The position numbers and the translations under genes are program-made. Below the pieces are notes generated by a model. The model saw only the letters and a program-made list of their open reading frames with translations, made no database searches and was not told the DNA's origin. From Flaviramulus multivorans (GTDB taxonomy: Bacteria; Bacteroidota; Bacteroidia; Flavobacteriales; Flavobacteriaceae), in NCBI RefSeq assembly GCF_021728415.1, contig NZ_JAKKDV010000002.1, positions 558,001 through 622,000 on the forward strand: a DNA stretch of 64,000 nt, written 5' to 3'. Position 1 is the stretch's first letter. Each line of letters opens with the position of its first letter. Positions 18,773 to 28,346 of the stretch are shown piece by piece.

Positions 18773-19998
18773 TATACCACAACTTGTTTTTTAGACATTC
18801 TATCGATAAGTAATACAAAAACTATTAATAATCCCATTGGAATTAGTAAAAAGTAAAACGCATTGGCACCACCAACACTTTCAAATAATTCACCCACAAT
18901 TCTTGAACCTATTGTACCGCCTAAAGCCGAAAAAATAATAATTAAACCAGACATAGGCGAATGTAAACTTTTTGGCAAAGAACTTAATACCGTTGAGTTT
19001 AATAATGGATAAATGGGCGCAATAAACAACCCGATTAAGGGTAATATAAAACCAAGAGTTGGCACATCTGATAAGCTAGTAATTTCCCCAATGGCTTCAA
19101 CGTCGCCTTGCAGTTGCGGTAAAATATAAATTAATATGCCACCAGAAATTACAACGCAAACTACAACTAAAACCACCCAATTTATATACTTGGTTAGAAA
19201 CCCTGCTATGAATCTGCCAAGTGCCAAAGTAAGTGCTAAGATACTAGCCATTTGAACACTTAAAACAGAATTAAAATTGAATATTTTTTTATTAAATGTC
19301 GGCAACCAAGTCATGATTCCTTGTTCTATCATTACGAACAAAAACGCTGAAATAATAAATACCAAAACCAAAGGCACAATTATCAATTTTATTGATTCCA
19401 TTAAGTCGTCCTTCAAACTATTACCTATTGCTTCAACTTCATATTCAACCTTAGAAAAAAGCAGAAAAACAAAAGAGATTGTAATAAGTCCACATAAAAG
19501 GTAGTAGACATTTAACCAAGAATTTTCATCTTCAGAGTAAAAAGCAGGAAATAAAAAATATGCCAATGCAATGCCAACCATAAAAAACCCTTCTATGGAA
19601 CTCATTAAAGATGCGTGCTCTTTTTTTGATGATGTTAATATGCCTATAAGTGAATACACTGATAATTTTATCAATGCAAAACTTACACCTATAGTTAGAA
19701 ACAGCACTTTAGTATAGAAAAATGAATTACCAAATATCATTTGCAAACAACCAAAAAACACAATAGCTAAAGCCACTAACATTGCTTTTTTATACCCTAA
19801 TCGTGGTAAAAACGACGCAATTAAGAAAGATACAAAAGCAATTGGCAAATCCTTAAACGCCTCTAAAACAGATGCTTGAGATTCGGTTACCTTATAAACA
19901 TCAATAGATTTCTCTATAACAATACCTACACTATTTAATAAAATAGCAAACACAAAGTAATTGAGATAGATGGAAATCTTAATACCTAAATTTTTCAT
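18772..19998 (-). CDS. MFS transporter, probably for trehalose or another glucoside
   Basis: The 408-residue membrane protein has about 12 predicted helices and an MFS-type loop (RLGYKKAMLVALAI) after helix 2. A charged cytoplasmic loop (KVEYEVEAIGNSLKDDLMESIK) lies between the two six-helix halves. Its stop codon overlaps the trehalase start by one base, so the two are very likely translated together. Since that trehalase is cytoplasmic, an inner-membrane carrier for intact trehalose is needed, and this is the best candidate by position (inference). The loose similarity to the FucP group of sugar permeases is not strong enough to name it. Confidence 0.8.
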   Translation of the reverse strand: MKNLGIKISIYLNYFVFAILLNSVGIVIEKSIDVYKVTESQASVLEAFKDLPIAFVSFLIASFLPRLGYKKAMLVALAIVFFGCLQMIFGNSFFYTKVLFLTIGVSFALIKLSVYSLIGILTSSKKEHASLMSSIEGFFMVGIALAYFLFPAFYSEDENSWLNVYYLLCGLITISFVFLLFSKVEYEVEAIGNSLKDDLMESIKLIIVPLVLVFIISAFLFVMIEQGIMTWLPTFNKKIFNFNSVLSVQMASILALTLALGRFIAGFLTKYINWVVLVVVCVVISGGILIYILPQLQGDVEAIGEITSLSDVPTLGFILPLIGLFIAPIYPLLNSTVLSSLPKSLHSPMSGLIIIFSALGGTIGSRIVGELFESVGGANAFYFLLIPMGLLIVFVLLIDRMSKKQVVV

Positions 19999-20015
19999 AA
20001 TTTATTGTATTAAAA

Positions 20016-21329
20016 TTACTCGTTTATCTCCGACTTCGGTTCGTTTAAACGAAACGCTAATAAGGCGGCAACAATAAAGAAAACACCAGCAAACAGGATA
20101 GCATTAATAGCATTTCCACCTAAAAGATACTTATATATTGGTCCAAAAGTTAGTGTTTCAATACCCATAGGTATAACTATCATCATATTTAAAATACCCA
20201 TATAAACCCCTCTTCTATCTTGAGGTACAGCTTTAGAGACCATAGTATAAGGTATTCCCATCATAGCTGCCCAACCAATTCCGAATAAAACCATTGGAGC
20301 TAAAACCAATGTCATATTTTCTATGAATGGAATTGAAAATAATGCTACTGCAGTACCTATTAAACTAAAAGCATACACTTTCTTACCTCCAAATTTTAAA
20401 GTTAGAGGTACTAAAGCAAGTGCTACCACCATTGTTACAATATTATAAGTCAAACTCATTTGAGCTGATTGTGAAGCGGCATCAGAAATGCCATAACCCA
20501 TGGTTTTCATAAACAAAGGAGTGATATACTGCCAATAAACAAATAACGCGTACCATTGAAATAAGTATACAGCACTTATTTTCCACATAAATTTTGGCAT
20601 TTCTTTTATGGCTATACCAATTTCATTAAATGGTTGCCAAACCCGTTCCATAAATGGTTTACTCTTGGCTGCATTAATCTCTGATAATTCCTCTTCTGAA
20701 GGCGGTATTTCAGGAGTTTTAAGAACAGACCATAATACTGTTGAAATTGATAATATGCCTCCTAAAGAAAAAGAATAATACATCCAAGTAGGAATCACAC
20801 CATCATCAGAAACTGCCTCTGCACCAAATATTTTTTGAAACAATACAATTGAACCCATGGCAAGTAAAATACCTGCTCCAACAAAAAGACTTTGCATCTG
20901 ATACCCTAAACTCAATTGTTTTTCAGGAAGTTTATCGCCTACAAAAGCTCTGTAAGGTTCCATTGCCATATTGTTACCTACGTCTAAAATCCATAAAAGT
21001 CCTACCGCAAACCATAAGACTGGACTTGTAGGGAAGGCAAATAAACAAATACTGCCAATAATGGCACCTATTAAAAAATATGGCTTTCTTCTTCCCCAAC
21101 GAGGAGACCAAGTTTTATCGGACATAGCACCAATAATAGGTTGCACTATTAAACCCGTAACAGGTCCAGCAATATTAAGTATTGGTAACATATCTTCAGG
21201 AGCACCCAGATATAGAAAAATTGGATTTATGGCCGTTTGTTGCAATCCAAAGCTATATTGAATTCCAAGAAATCCAACATTCATATTAAAGATTTGCCAA
21301 AACGATAATCTTGGTTTAGTTAGTTTCAT
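20016..21329 (-). CDS. GPH/SLC45-like glucoside-proton symporter (MFS)
   Basis: The 437-residue protein has about 12 membrane helices. Its N-terminal half shows the pattern of the SUT/SLC45 sucrose-type symporters: GLQQTAINPIFLYLG, then GPVTGLIVQPIIGAMSDKTW and the loop RWGRRKPYFLIGA. The family members carry sucrose, maltose or other disaccharides with protons. It sits 38 bp downstream of the GH97 gene and 17 bp upstream of the next MFS gene. Import of intact sucrose or of GH97 products is plausible, and fits the cytoplasmic sucrose phosphorylase. The substrate is inferred from context. Confidence 0.85.
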   Translation of the reverse strand: MKLTKPRLSFWQIFNMNVGFLGIQYSFGLQQTAINPIFLYLGAPEDMLPILNIAGPVTGLIVQPIIGAMSDKTWSPRWGRRKPYFLIGAIIGSICLFAFPTSPVLWFAVGLLWILDVGNNMAMEPYRAFVGDKLPEKQLSLGYQMQSLFVGAGILLAMGSIVLFQKIFGAEAVSDDGVIPTWMYYSFSLGGILSISTVLWSVLKTPEIPPSEEELSEINAAKSKPFMERVWQPFNEIGIAIKEMPKFMWKISAVYLFQWYALFVYWQYITPLFMKTMGYGISDAASQSAQMSLTYNIVTMVVALALVPLTLKFGGKKVYAFSLIGTAVALFSIPFIENMTLVLAPMVLFGIGWAAMMGIPYTMVSKAVPQDRRGVYMGILNMMIVIPMGIETLTFGPIYKYLLGGNAINAILFAGVFFIVAALLAFRLNEPKSEINE

Positions 21330-21367
21330 ATCTTAATGTTATTAGTTAGTTTAGTCTTTATTATCCT

Positions 21368-23503
21368 TTAATCTTGAATAATACTTATTGCAAATCCTCC
21401 TCCAGAAGCCAATTTTATGTCAATTGTTGACTCTTTTGTTACTTCCATTTCTTTTATTTCATAAACTTGCGGATTATTATCCCAATGTGCATTTGGCGCG
21501 TCTCTATAAATAATAGCTTTATACGTTTTATCTGTCTCAAGAAAATCAAAAGCCACAGTTTGGGTTCTTTCATTCTCATCTGTAACACCTCCAACAAACC
21601 AATTTCCAGTAACACGTTCTTGACGAGCAATAGTAACATAATCTCCTATTTCACCATCTAAAACTTTTGATTGTTGCCAATCTACACCTACATCTGAAAT
21701 AAATTTAAATGCAGGATGTACTTTCCCGTCAACCATATAATGCTCTGGCAAATCGCAAGCCATTTGTATCGGGCTATAAATTACAACATATAAGGCAAGT
21801 TGATGTGCTAACGTAGTATTTACTTGATTGCTTTTTTTATATTCATCAAACTTAATATTGAAAACACCCGGTGTAAAGTCTATGGGACCAGATAACATTC
21901 TAGTAAAAGCAACAATAGAAATGTGGTTAGGTGGATTCCCTCCATCTGTAGCCCAAGCATTAAATTCCTGACCCCTTAACCCTTCTCTAGAAATAGCATT
22001 AGGATAAGTTCTACGTTTTCCTGTAGCTTTTATAGGTTCGTGAGCATTAACAGCAATTTTCATTTTAGCTGCCTCTTCTAAAACCTTATGATAATGATTA
22101 ACCATCCATTGCCCATGATGATATTCTCCTTTCGGAATAATTTCACCAACATAACCTGTTTTAACGGAATTAATACCATTGTCCTTCATGAATTTATAAG
22201 CCTCATCCATTTGTTTTTCGTAGGTAAGTGGTGCCGCCGAAGTTTCGTGATGCATAATAATCTCTACACCTTTTTCTTCGGCGTAATCCATAACCTCATC
22301 AAAATTATAATCGGCATAAGGTGTCATAAAATCAAAAAGACCTTCTCGCGCATCAGCATCCGAAAGCCATTTGTCCCAACCAGTATTCCAACCTTCCACC
22401 AATAATCCTTTGATGCCATTTTGTGAAGCAAAATCTATATATTTTTTAGCGTTCTCAGTGGTCGCTCCATGCTTAGACGTAGCCGATTTTCCTTCAGTCC
22501 AGGTATTCATATCCTGACTTCCTTCCATATCCCAAGTCGATTTTCCAATATGCATTTCCCACCAAATACCGACATATTTCATAGGTGTAAAATAGCTAAC
22601 ATCACCAATTTCGTTAGGGTCATTAAGATTTAAAACCATTTTGGATTCAATTAAATCTCCTGCTTTTTCTGCAATTTGAATAGTACGCCAAGGCGTATTA
22701 AACGGTAAAGTTACTTTCGCTTTTCCACCTAGTCTATCCGAACCAACCAACTCACTAACCATTTTTAAATTTTCATGGTCAACTTTTAATGTCATGCCTG
22801 CATAATTAGTTAAATCGGCTTCATGAAAACTCAAATACAACCCATCTGCAGTTTTCATTGTAACCGGGGTATTTACCGCATTTTCTGGAATGTAAGTTGC
22901 TGCTAAATTCTCATGATTTCGTTTTGATAAAGCATCAATTTCAGAAAATTTAGTTTCGTTATATAAATGTTCGTAAATATCCCAATCTCCAGGGATCCAC
23001 CATACCTTATGATCATCTGTTAAGTTAAACTCTGTGTTTTCATCGGTAATTAAAATTTCCTTTAAGTGTTCTTGCTCTGGAAACTCATATCTAAAACCAA
23101 CACCGTCGTTGTAGACTTTAAAGTGAATATTTACAAGCCTTTTCACTTCAGATTGTTCTTCTAAATTTACAACCAATTCATTGTAATTGTTGTTTACAGT
23201 TAGTTGCTCACCCCAAGGCATATCCCAATCTTCATTTACCGTGTTAGAACTTGTACTAACAATTTTAAAATTATCCTTTAAAGCTGGTAAATCTTTAAAA
23301 TCGAAACTCATAAAAGAGGTATCAATCACTGTTTTGCTTTTATGATTAACCATGTATAATGGTTGACCATCTTTTGATAGTGTAAACTCAACTGAAATAT
23401 TTGAGTCGGGTGAAGAAATATTAAAACTCGTTTCTTTTTTGTTACATGCTGCAAAAAGAAATGCAACTGCAACTATGCAGTAATAAAACTTATTTTTTTT
23501 CAT
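21368..23503 (-). CDS. GH97 inverting alpha-glucosidase, SusB-like lipoprotein
   Basis: The 711-residue protein starts with a lipoprotein signal (AFLFAACNKKE, Cys20). It has the GH97 order: N-terminal beta-sandwich (about 25-290), TIM barrel (about 300-610) and C-terminal beta domain. Three glutamates match the catalytic set of Bacteroides SusB in exact spacing: E420 (MHHETSA), E489 (VNAHEP) and E513 (RGQEFNAW), 69 and 24 apart as in SusB E439, E508 and E532. The base residues mark the inverting alpha-glucosidase branch, not the retaining alpha-galactosidase branch. It would release glucose from alpha-glucosides in the periplasm. It is the first gene of a five-gene unit with a LacI-type operator about 100 bp upstream. 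Confidence 0.95.
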   Translation of the reverse strand: MKKNKFYYCIVAVAFLFAACNKKETSFNISSPDSNISVEFTLSKDGQPLYMVNHKSKTVIDTSFMSFDFKDLPALKDNFKIVSTSSNTVNEDWDMPWGEQLTVNNNYNELVVNLEEQSEVKRLVNIHFKVYNDGVGFRYEFPEQEHLKEILITDENTEFNLTDDHKVWWIPGDWDIYEHLYNETKFSEIDALSKRNHENLAATYIPENAVNTPVTMKTADGLYLSFHEADLTNYAGMTLKVDHENLKMVSELVGSDRLGGKAKVTLPFNTPWRTIQIAEKAGDLIESKMVLNLNDPNEIGDVSYFTPMKYVGIWWEMHIGKSTWDMEGSQDMNTWTEGKSATSKHGATTENAKKYIDFASQNGIKGLLVEGWNTGWDKWLSDADAREGLFDFMTPYADYNFDEVMDYAEEKGVEIIMHHETSAAPLTYEKQMDEAYKFMKDNGINSVKTGYVGEIIPKGEYHHGQWMVNHYHKVLEEAAKMKIAVNAHEPIKATGKRRTYPNAISREGLRGQEFNAWATDGGNPPNHISIVAFTRMLSGPIDFTPGVFNIKFDEYKKSNQVNTTLAHQLALYVVIYSPIQMACDLPEHYMVDGKVHPAFKFISDVGVDWQQSKVLDGEIGDYVTIARQERVTGNWFVGGVTDENERTQTVAFDFLETDKTYKAIIYRDAPNAHWDNNPQVYEIKEMEVTKESTIDIKLASGGGFAISIIQD

Positions 23504-23604
23504 TTTGATTATTTTAAATGAGTACTTTGATAAGCAATCCTTACCAATTTCCTTAATTTTTCAATACAAATTATAATTTCAAGCTCAAAAACAGCCTATG
23601 CCAA

Positions 23605-23620
23605 CCGAAATCGTTTTCGG
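23605..23620. promoter_or_regulatory. LacI-type operator upstream of the GH97 unit
   Basis: CCGAAATCGTTTTCGG has one mismatched pair in a 16-bp palindrome. It shares CGAAAwCGwTTTCG with the sites at 15678, 40338 and 44664. It lies in the 250-bp gap between the haloperoxidase-like gene (stop at 23754) and the GH97 start (23503). Confidence 0.78.
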
Positions 23621-23753
23621 CTTTTAACAAACAAGCTTATCTCTCCACAAAAACCCTTAAAACTGAAAGTGTTTTAAGGTTTTAGATTAGATAAAGTTAA
23701 ATTCTAAATCCTATGTGTTATACTTCTTAAAAAAGCATTTAAGAATTAAGTTC

Positions 23754-25082
23754 CTAAAGATTTAGTTTATCAGCTGCAAAATGTCCCAAATTCTTTCCTT
23801 GTTTTAACCCATTGTCTATAGCCGCTCTATAATGGATACCTCCATAAAGACGACTTAAAGCAGCTTCAGTTGAGGCATCATAAAACGATTTGAAACTGCG
23901 AATAGGTAATCCAAAAGGGATTTCAGTATCATCTTCAAAATAAAAATTATCACCAAAAATTTCAGTTAATACCACAGAAGCCGCACCTGAAACCACCGAA
24001 TGACCACTTGAGTATTCGGGAAATGGTGGCGTTTGTAAAATAGGCAACCAATCTGGATCAATATGTTGATTTATAACCGTTTCTGGTCTTATTAAATTAC
24101 TACGGTACTTTTCATCCCAACAACTAATAAAAGCATCAGCAATTGCTAAGGATGTTTTTGTGTAAGCATTAACAGTTTCTTCGACATTTGAATTTGTTTT
24201 TCTGGATGCAATTTTAGTAATCCCTATCCAATGGGCGCCTGGAGATATTTTTTTGGTTGCAAACATAAAATGACCTCTGGTAACTGACACAAATGGATTA
24301 CAATCCCAAAATCTAGCTATCTGCACTGGTTCAGATTCGTCTCCTTCTTCTGTAACATTTTGACTTACATTATACACTTCCATTAATTCTTCATAAAATT
24401 TAGAATCCTTGTCTAGTGAAAATTCTGGATGCGGTTCTGGTTTAAATTGTTGAGCAGAATCTAGTAAAAAAGGTCTTATTTTATTCCAATGCGGCTCAAT
24501 ACCATCCATATATGATGGTGGTGTTGGTTGCCATCTAGTAGGGTCGTCGGTATCAACCGTAAACTTAGCCATGGTTCTGGTTTGATTGTAATTATCAGTA
24601 CTCATATACTGCTTAATGTGATTTACCACATCAAAGGCATACGCTTTTGATGCATCAAACTCTACTTTGTTAGCCTGCTCCCAAACGTTGTATAAGCTAT
24701 CCTGAAGCACTTCCATTTTCTCCTCAGAAAAAATAAGGCTCTTACTAACCTCCATATGTGCAATTAAAGCTGATAATTCCAGATTTACTTGTTGCGTTGA
24801 ATCAACTTTGGGAATTGCTGTTAATTCATTTACTGTTCCAACAAGTGATTTAAATTTTGAACTTTTTTGCGCCAAAATCTCATAGGCAGCAATATTTGGA
24901 TATACAAAAATCCTACTAGCTACTGGTGGTGAAAAAATATCATGAATTTGAATTTCCATGACCTTATCTACAGATTTATGGAATAATTCTGGTGATACTT
25001 GAATAGATTCAGCTGGTTTGCTACAACTGGCTAAAATAGCCATTATTAGAAATGAATAAATTCCAAATTTTAAATGTTTCAT
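23754..25082 (-). CDS. vanadium-dependent haloperoxidase-like lipoprotein (PAP2 superfamily)
   Basis: The 442-residue protein has a lipobox (MAILASCSKP, Cys20). The C-terminal part holds every vanadate ligand of vanadium haloperoxidases in order: K325-x6-R332 (KYRSNLIRP), S359-G360-H361 (EYSSGHS), and R411-x5-H417 (SRLYGGIHY). The K-R and R-H spacings equal those of fungal vanadium chloroperoxidase. Bacterial acid phosphatases share this pocket, so phosphatase activity cannot be excluded. The N-terminal helices (about 30-170) match other bacterial members. It is the last gene of the susCD - ASPIC/UnbV operon, 20 bp after the third propeller gene. A peroxidase has no evident place in sucrose or trehalose breakdown. 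Confidence 0.88.
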   Translation of the reverse strand: MKHLKFGIYSFLIMAILASCSKPAESIQVSPELFHKSVDKVMEIQIHDIFSPPVASRIFVYPNIAAYEILAQKSSKFKSLVGTVNELTAIPKVDSTQQVNLELSALIAHMEVSKSLIFSEEKMEVLQDSLYNVWEQANKVEFDASKAYAFDVVNHIKQYMSTDNYNQTRTMAKFTVDTDDPTRWQPTPPSYMDGIEPHWNKIRPFLLDSAQQFKPEPHPEFSLDKDSKFYEELMEVYNVSQNVTEEGDESEPVQIARFWDCNPFVSVTRGHFMFATKKISPGAHWIGITKIASRKTNSNVEETVNAYTKTSLAIADAFISCWDEKYRSNLIRPETVINQHIDPDWLPILQTPPFPEYSSGHSVVSGAASVVLTEIFGDNFYFEDDTEIPFGLPIRSFKSFYDASTEAALSRLYGGIHYRAAIDNGLKQGKNLGHFAADKLNL

Positions 25083-25102
25083 TGTATACGTATTCTAATT
25101 TT

Positions 25103-28100
25103 TTAATTTACTAAATATGATTTTCCGTTATTTCCAATAACTAAATACTGTCCTTCTTTTAATTTTACAATTTTTCTACCGCTAAAATCTTTAGGTAAAT
25201 GTAATGATTTCACAATTTCGAAATTATCTTTCACTGATGAAGATATAACACCACCTGGATTAGAAGAACTCTGTCCTAACTCAGTAGTAAAGCCATAATA
25301 ATTTCCCGTGAAAATAATTTGATTATTATCAACCAAAACATCTTCAATTGTACTTAATTGGGCTTGTTTTGGCAATGGTTGAGGCTTGAAATTTGTTCCA
25401 TTATTCAAATAAATCATAGAACGCAACTCGTAAATATATTTGGTTTCTAAAATATCTGCTTCATTTTTTTGGGTTAAATCAAAAACTGTTTCAACCTTAG
25501 AAAAGGTGTTATAGTTTAAAAACTTCTTCTTTAATGATGGTATTTGTTGTACTAATTTATCCTTTGAAGCAAAGGGGACATAGGTTCCAAAAAAATCATA
25601 AAAAATAAGTTGATCTAATTGTTCATTCTTATCAAAATCGTCTAAATAAATTTTTACAGGCTTTTCAACTGAGGCTTTCCATTTAAAATTAAGTCCTGTA
25701 TTACCGGCAATAATATCTAGTTTTCCGTCCTCATTAATATCGGCAACATTAATCACATTCCACATACCATACGTTTTATCCAACCCAAACTGCTGCGTTT
25801 TATTATCAAATTTACCGGTGCTTTTGTTATAAGAAAATATAAGAATAGGCATCCAGTCGCCTGCAATAATCAACTCAATATTACCGTCGTTATCAAGGTC
25901 TGCCCATTTGCTATCAGTTAACATTCCGAAACGTCTTTTTAAAACAATTTCAAAACTGTTTTGTCCTTTATTTTTCAAAATAAAGCTAAAAGGAGACAAT
26001 CCGTAAGCACCTGGAATAGACCTGTTTCCTATAAACAAATCTTGCAACCCATCGTTATCAAAATCGAAATTAGACACTGTTCCTCCGTTTGTTGCCAAAA
26101 GATTCGAATTAAGCTTAGTAAAATTGCCATTACCATCATTTATGTATACTCTATCTTCAAGCATAGGATCTCCTTCCTTATGGTCATTACCGGCACTTAA
26201 CGCATAAATATCTAAGTCGTTATCAGCATCAATATCAAAAGCAATGGCATCTACATCTTCATAAATATTATCTAAATGAAAAGCTGGAATGTCTTTTATT
26301 GAATAGGTTCCATTTTTATTTTGCATGTATAAAACTGGAGCTTGATTTCTGGCTCCTCCAATAAATAAATCTTGTAAACCATCTGCATTAAAATCTGCTT
26401 GAACAACCGAAGGGCCTTCAATAGATAAATTTTCTGGTATGAGCGCTTCTCTTTCATAATCTAGGAAGCTATTTTCTTTATGCTCATAATTAAAAACATT
26501 GAAAGGAATTTCCTTTTTGGATTCGTAATTATAATTTGTAGTTTCTCCCTTGTTAACATTAACAATGGTATTTAGCTTTAAATCTGTTAACAAAGATTGA
26601 GTTCTATCTTTCCAAATAACTCTCAATGAATCTACTTTTGTGATGTTACCTAAACCAAAATGAACTTGTCTTGTTGAACTGGATAAAAATCCTTTTATGG
26701 TTGACTGCTCTTTAAAAAATTGTTTGCCATCGGCATATACATATATTTTTGCGCCGGTTGTATTTAGACTTTTATTAGATTCAAAAAGATTAATAGACAG
26801 ATAATTATTATCCGTTGATTGGGATGTTTTGTTTTCGAGTACCGATGCTTTTGCATTTATATTATTAACAACAATATCTAAATCTCCATCTAAATCTAAA
26901 TCAGAAAAAGCGGCACCGTTTGAATAGGTGCTAGTATTATTTTCGTCTACCAGCGTTCTTTCAAAAGCTAAATCTCCTTTGTTTTTTAGCAAAGCATTTG
27001 GAAGATTCAGCATAGGCATCGTATTTATAAGTTTTAGCTCCAATGAATCTTGGGTAGTTTCGGCATATTTTGCAAAATCAAAATTGCTTAAATAATTAAT
27101 ATAGTCTAAATCATTCGGTCTTTTATAAATTCCGTTTGTAATGTAAAGGTCATTTAAACCATCATTATTATAATCAAAAATTAATGGCGACCAACTCCAG
27201 TCTGTTGCATAGGTATCAGTAATCAACGAAGCGTCCACAAAGTGATTTCCTTTATTTAATTGCAAATGGTTTCTAGCATATTGTTGCTGAAACCCAAACG
27301 ACTTTTTTATTTGATTTACTTTATCCGAATCCTCACCACCAGATTTTAAAAATATATCTGATTTATACGGCATCATATCTAAAGTAACTATATCTAAATT
27401 GCCATCATTTGTAATATCGGCAATATCAACACCCATTGTAAATCTTGATGTGTGGTTAAAATATTTATCGCTCGATTCTGTAAATGTTTTGTTGCCATTA
27501 TTTATATACAAGTAATCATTTTCATGAAAATCGTTACCTATATAAACATCCATAAATCCATCATTATTAATATCGGCAGTTGCAATTGCTAAACCGTAAC
27601 CAATAGCACTATTATAAATACCCGTTTGTTTTGTAACGTCAACAAATTTGGTTTGGTTATTTTCAGAAATATTTTCGTAAAAAACATCTCCTGCAAGTGC
27701 ATCGGATTTAGATCTTAACTCAGCGTTTCCATAAGAATAAGGCGAATGAACCGAATGATTCATTAAATACATATCTAGATCACCATCGTTATCATAATCA
27801 AAAAACGCCGATTGTGTTGAAAAGCCAGAAAAATCAACCCCATAGGCTTTGGCTTCTTCCTTAAAAGTATTATCGCCATTATTAATATACAACTCATTGG
27901 TAGCTTTTAAACCTTTATAATTACCTACTTTACACACGTAAATATCTAAAAATCCATCATTGTTTACATCGGCCATAGCAACTCCGGTGGACCAAGTAGC
28001 ATCTTGACTAATACCACTACTAACTGAAATATCTTTGAACTTTAAATTACCTAAGTTTAAATATAATTTATCTGGTTTTTCGTTAGCAGAAAGGTAAATA

Positions 28101-28345
28101 TCATCTAAACCATCATTATTGATATCACCCACAGCGACACCACCACCATTGTAATAATATAAATATTCAATAATATTTAGTTGGCCGTTAGATTGCAAAT
28201 CGTTTGAAAAATCTATTCCTGTTAGGTCTGAACTTACATTAATAAATGTAGCATCTTCAACATTATTTTCAACGTCTACCTTATCACTTTTGTCTTTCGA
28301 ACAACTTACAATAATTAAAAAAATAAAGACTATTCTTTTTATCAT
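25103..28345 (-). CDS. FG-GAP/VCBS repeat lipoprotein with ASPIC/UnbV domain (copy 3)
   Basis: The 1080-residue lipoprotein (IFLIIVSCSKD) contains many FG-GAP-type calcium-binding repeats of the form DxNxDGxxDIY, for example DINNDGLDDIYLS, DVNNDGFLDIYVC and DYDNDGDLDMYLM. These form one propeller before and one after an ASPIC/UnbV domain at about 530-600 (TGAKIYVYADGKQFFKEQS to LRVIWKDRTQSLLTDLKLN). The order is that of the CRTAC1-like family. It is the third of three long paralogues in the operon, starting 1 bp after the second stops, and directly precedes the haloperoxidase-like gene. The likely site is the outer membrane or cell surface. No catalytic motif is seen; binding of carbohydrate or a partner protein is possible but unproven. 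Confidence 0.88.
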   Translation of the reverse strand: MIKRIVFIFLIIVSCSKDKSDKVDVENNVEDATFINVSSDLTGIDFSNDLQSNGQLNIIEYLYYYNGGGVAVGDINNDGLDDIYLSANEKPDKLYLNLGNLKFKDISVSSGISQDATWSTGVAMADVNNDGFLDIYVCKVGNYKGLKATNELYINNGDNTFKEEAKAYGVDFSGFSTQSAFFDYDNDGDLDMYLMNHSVHSPYSYGNAELRSKSDALAGDVFYENISENNQTKFVDVTKQTGIYNSAIGYGLAIATADINNDGFMDVYIGNDFHENDYLYINNGNKTFTESSDKYFNHTSRFTMGVDIADITNDGNLDIVTLDMMPYKSDIFLKSGGEDSDKVNQIKKSFGFQQQYARNHLQLNKGNHFVDASLITDTYATDWSWSPLIFDYNNDGLNDLYITNGIYKRPNDLDYINYLSNFDFAKYAETTQDSLELKLINTMPMLNLPNALLKNKGDLAFERTLVDENNTSTYSNGAAFSDLDLDGDLDIVVNNINAKASVLENKTSQSTDNNYLSINLFESNKSLNTTGAKIYVYADGKQFFKEQSTIKGFLSSSTRQVHFGLGNITKVDSLRVIWKDRTQSLLTDLKLNTIVNVNKGETTNYNYESKKEIPFNVFNYEHKENSFLDYEREALIPENLSIEGPSVVQADFNADGLQDLFIGGARNQAPVLYMQNKNGTYSIKDIPAFHLDNIYEDVDAIAFDIDADNDLDIYALSAGNDHKEGDPMLEDRVYINDGNGNFTKLNSNLLATNGGTVSNFDFDNDGLQDLFIGNRSIPGAYGLSPFSFILKNKGQNSFEIVLKRRFGMLTDSKWADLDNDGNIELIIAGDWMPILIFSYNKSTGKFDNKTQQFGLDKTYGMWNVINVADINEDGKLDIIAGNTGLNFKWKASVEKPVKIYLDDFDKNEQLDQLIFYDFFGTYVPFASKDKLVQQIPSLKKKFLNYNTFSKVETVFDLTQKNEADILETKYIYELRSMIYLNNGTNFKPQPLPKQAQLSTIEDVLVDNNQIIFTGNYYGFTTELGQSSSNPGGVISSSVKDNFEIVKSLHLPKDFSGRKIVKLKEGQYLVIGNNGKSYLVN

Positions 28346-28346
28346 A

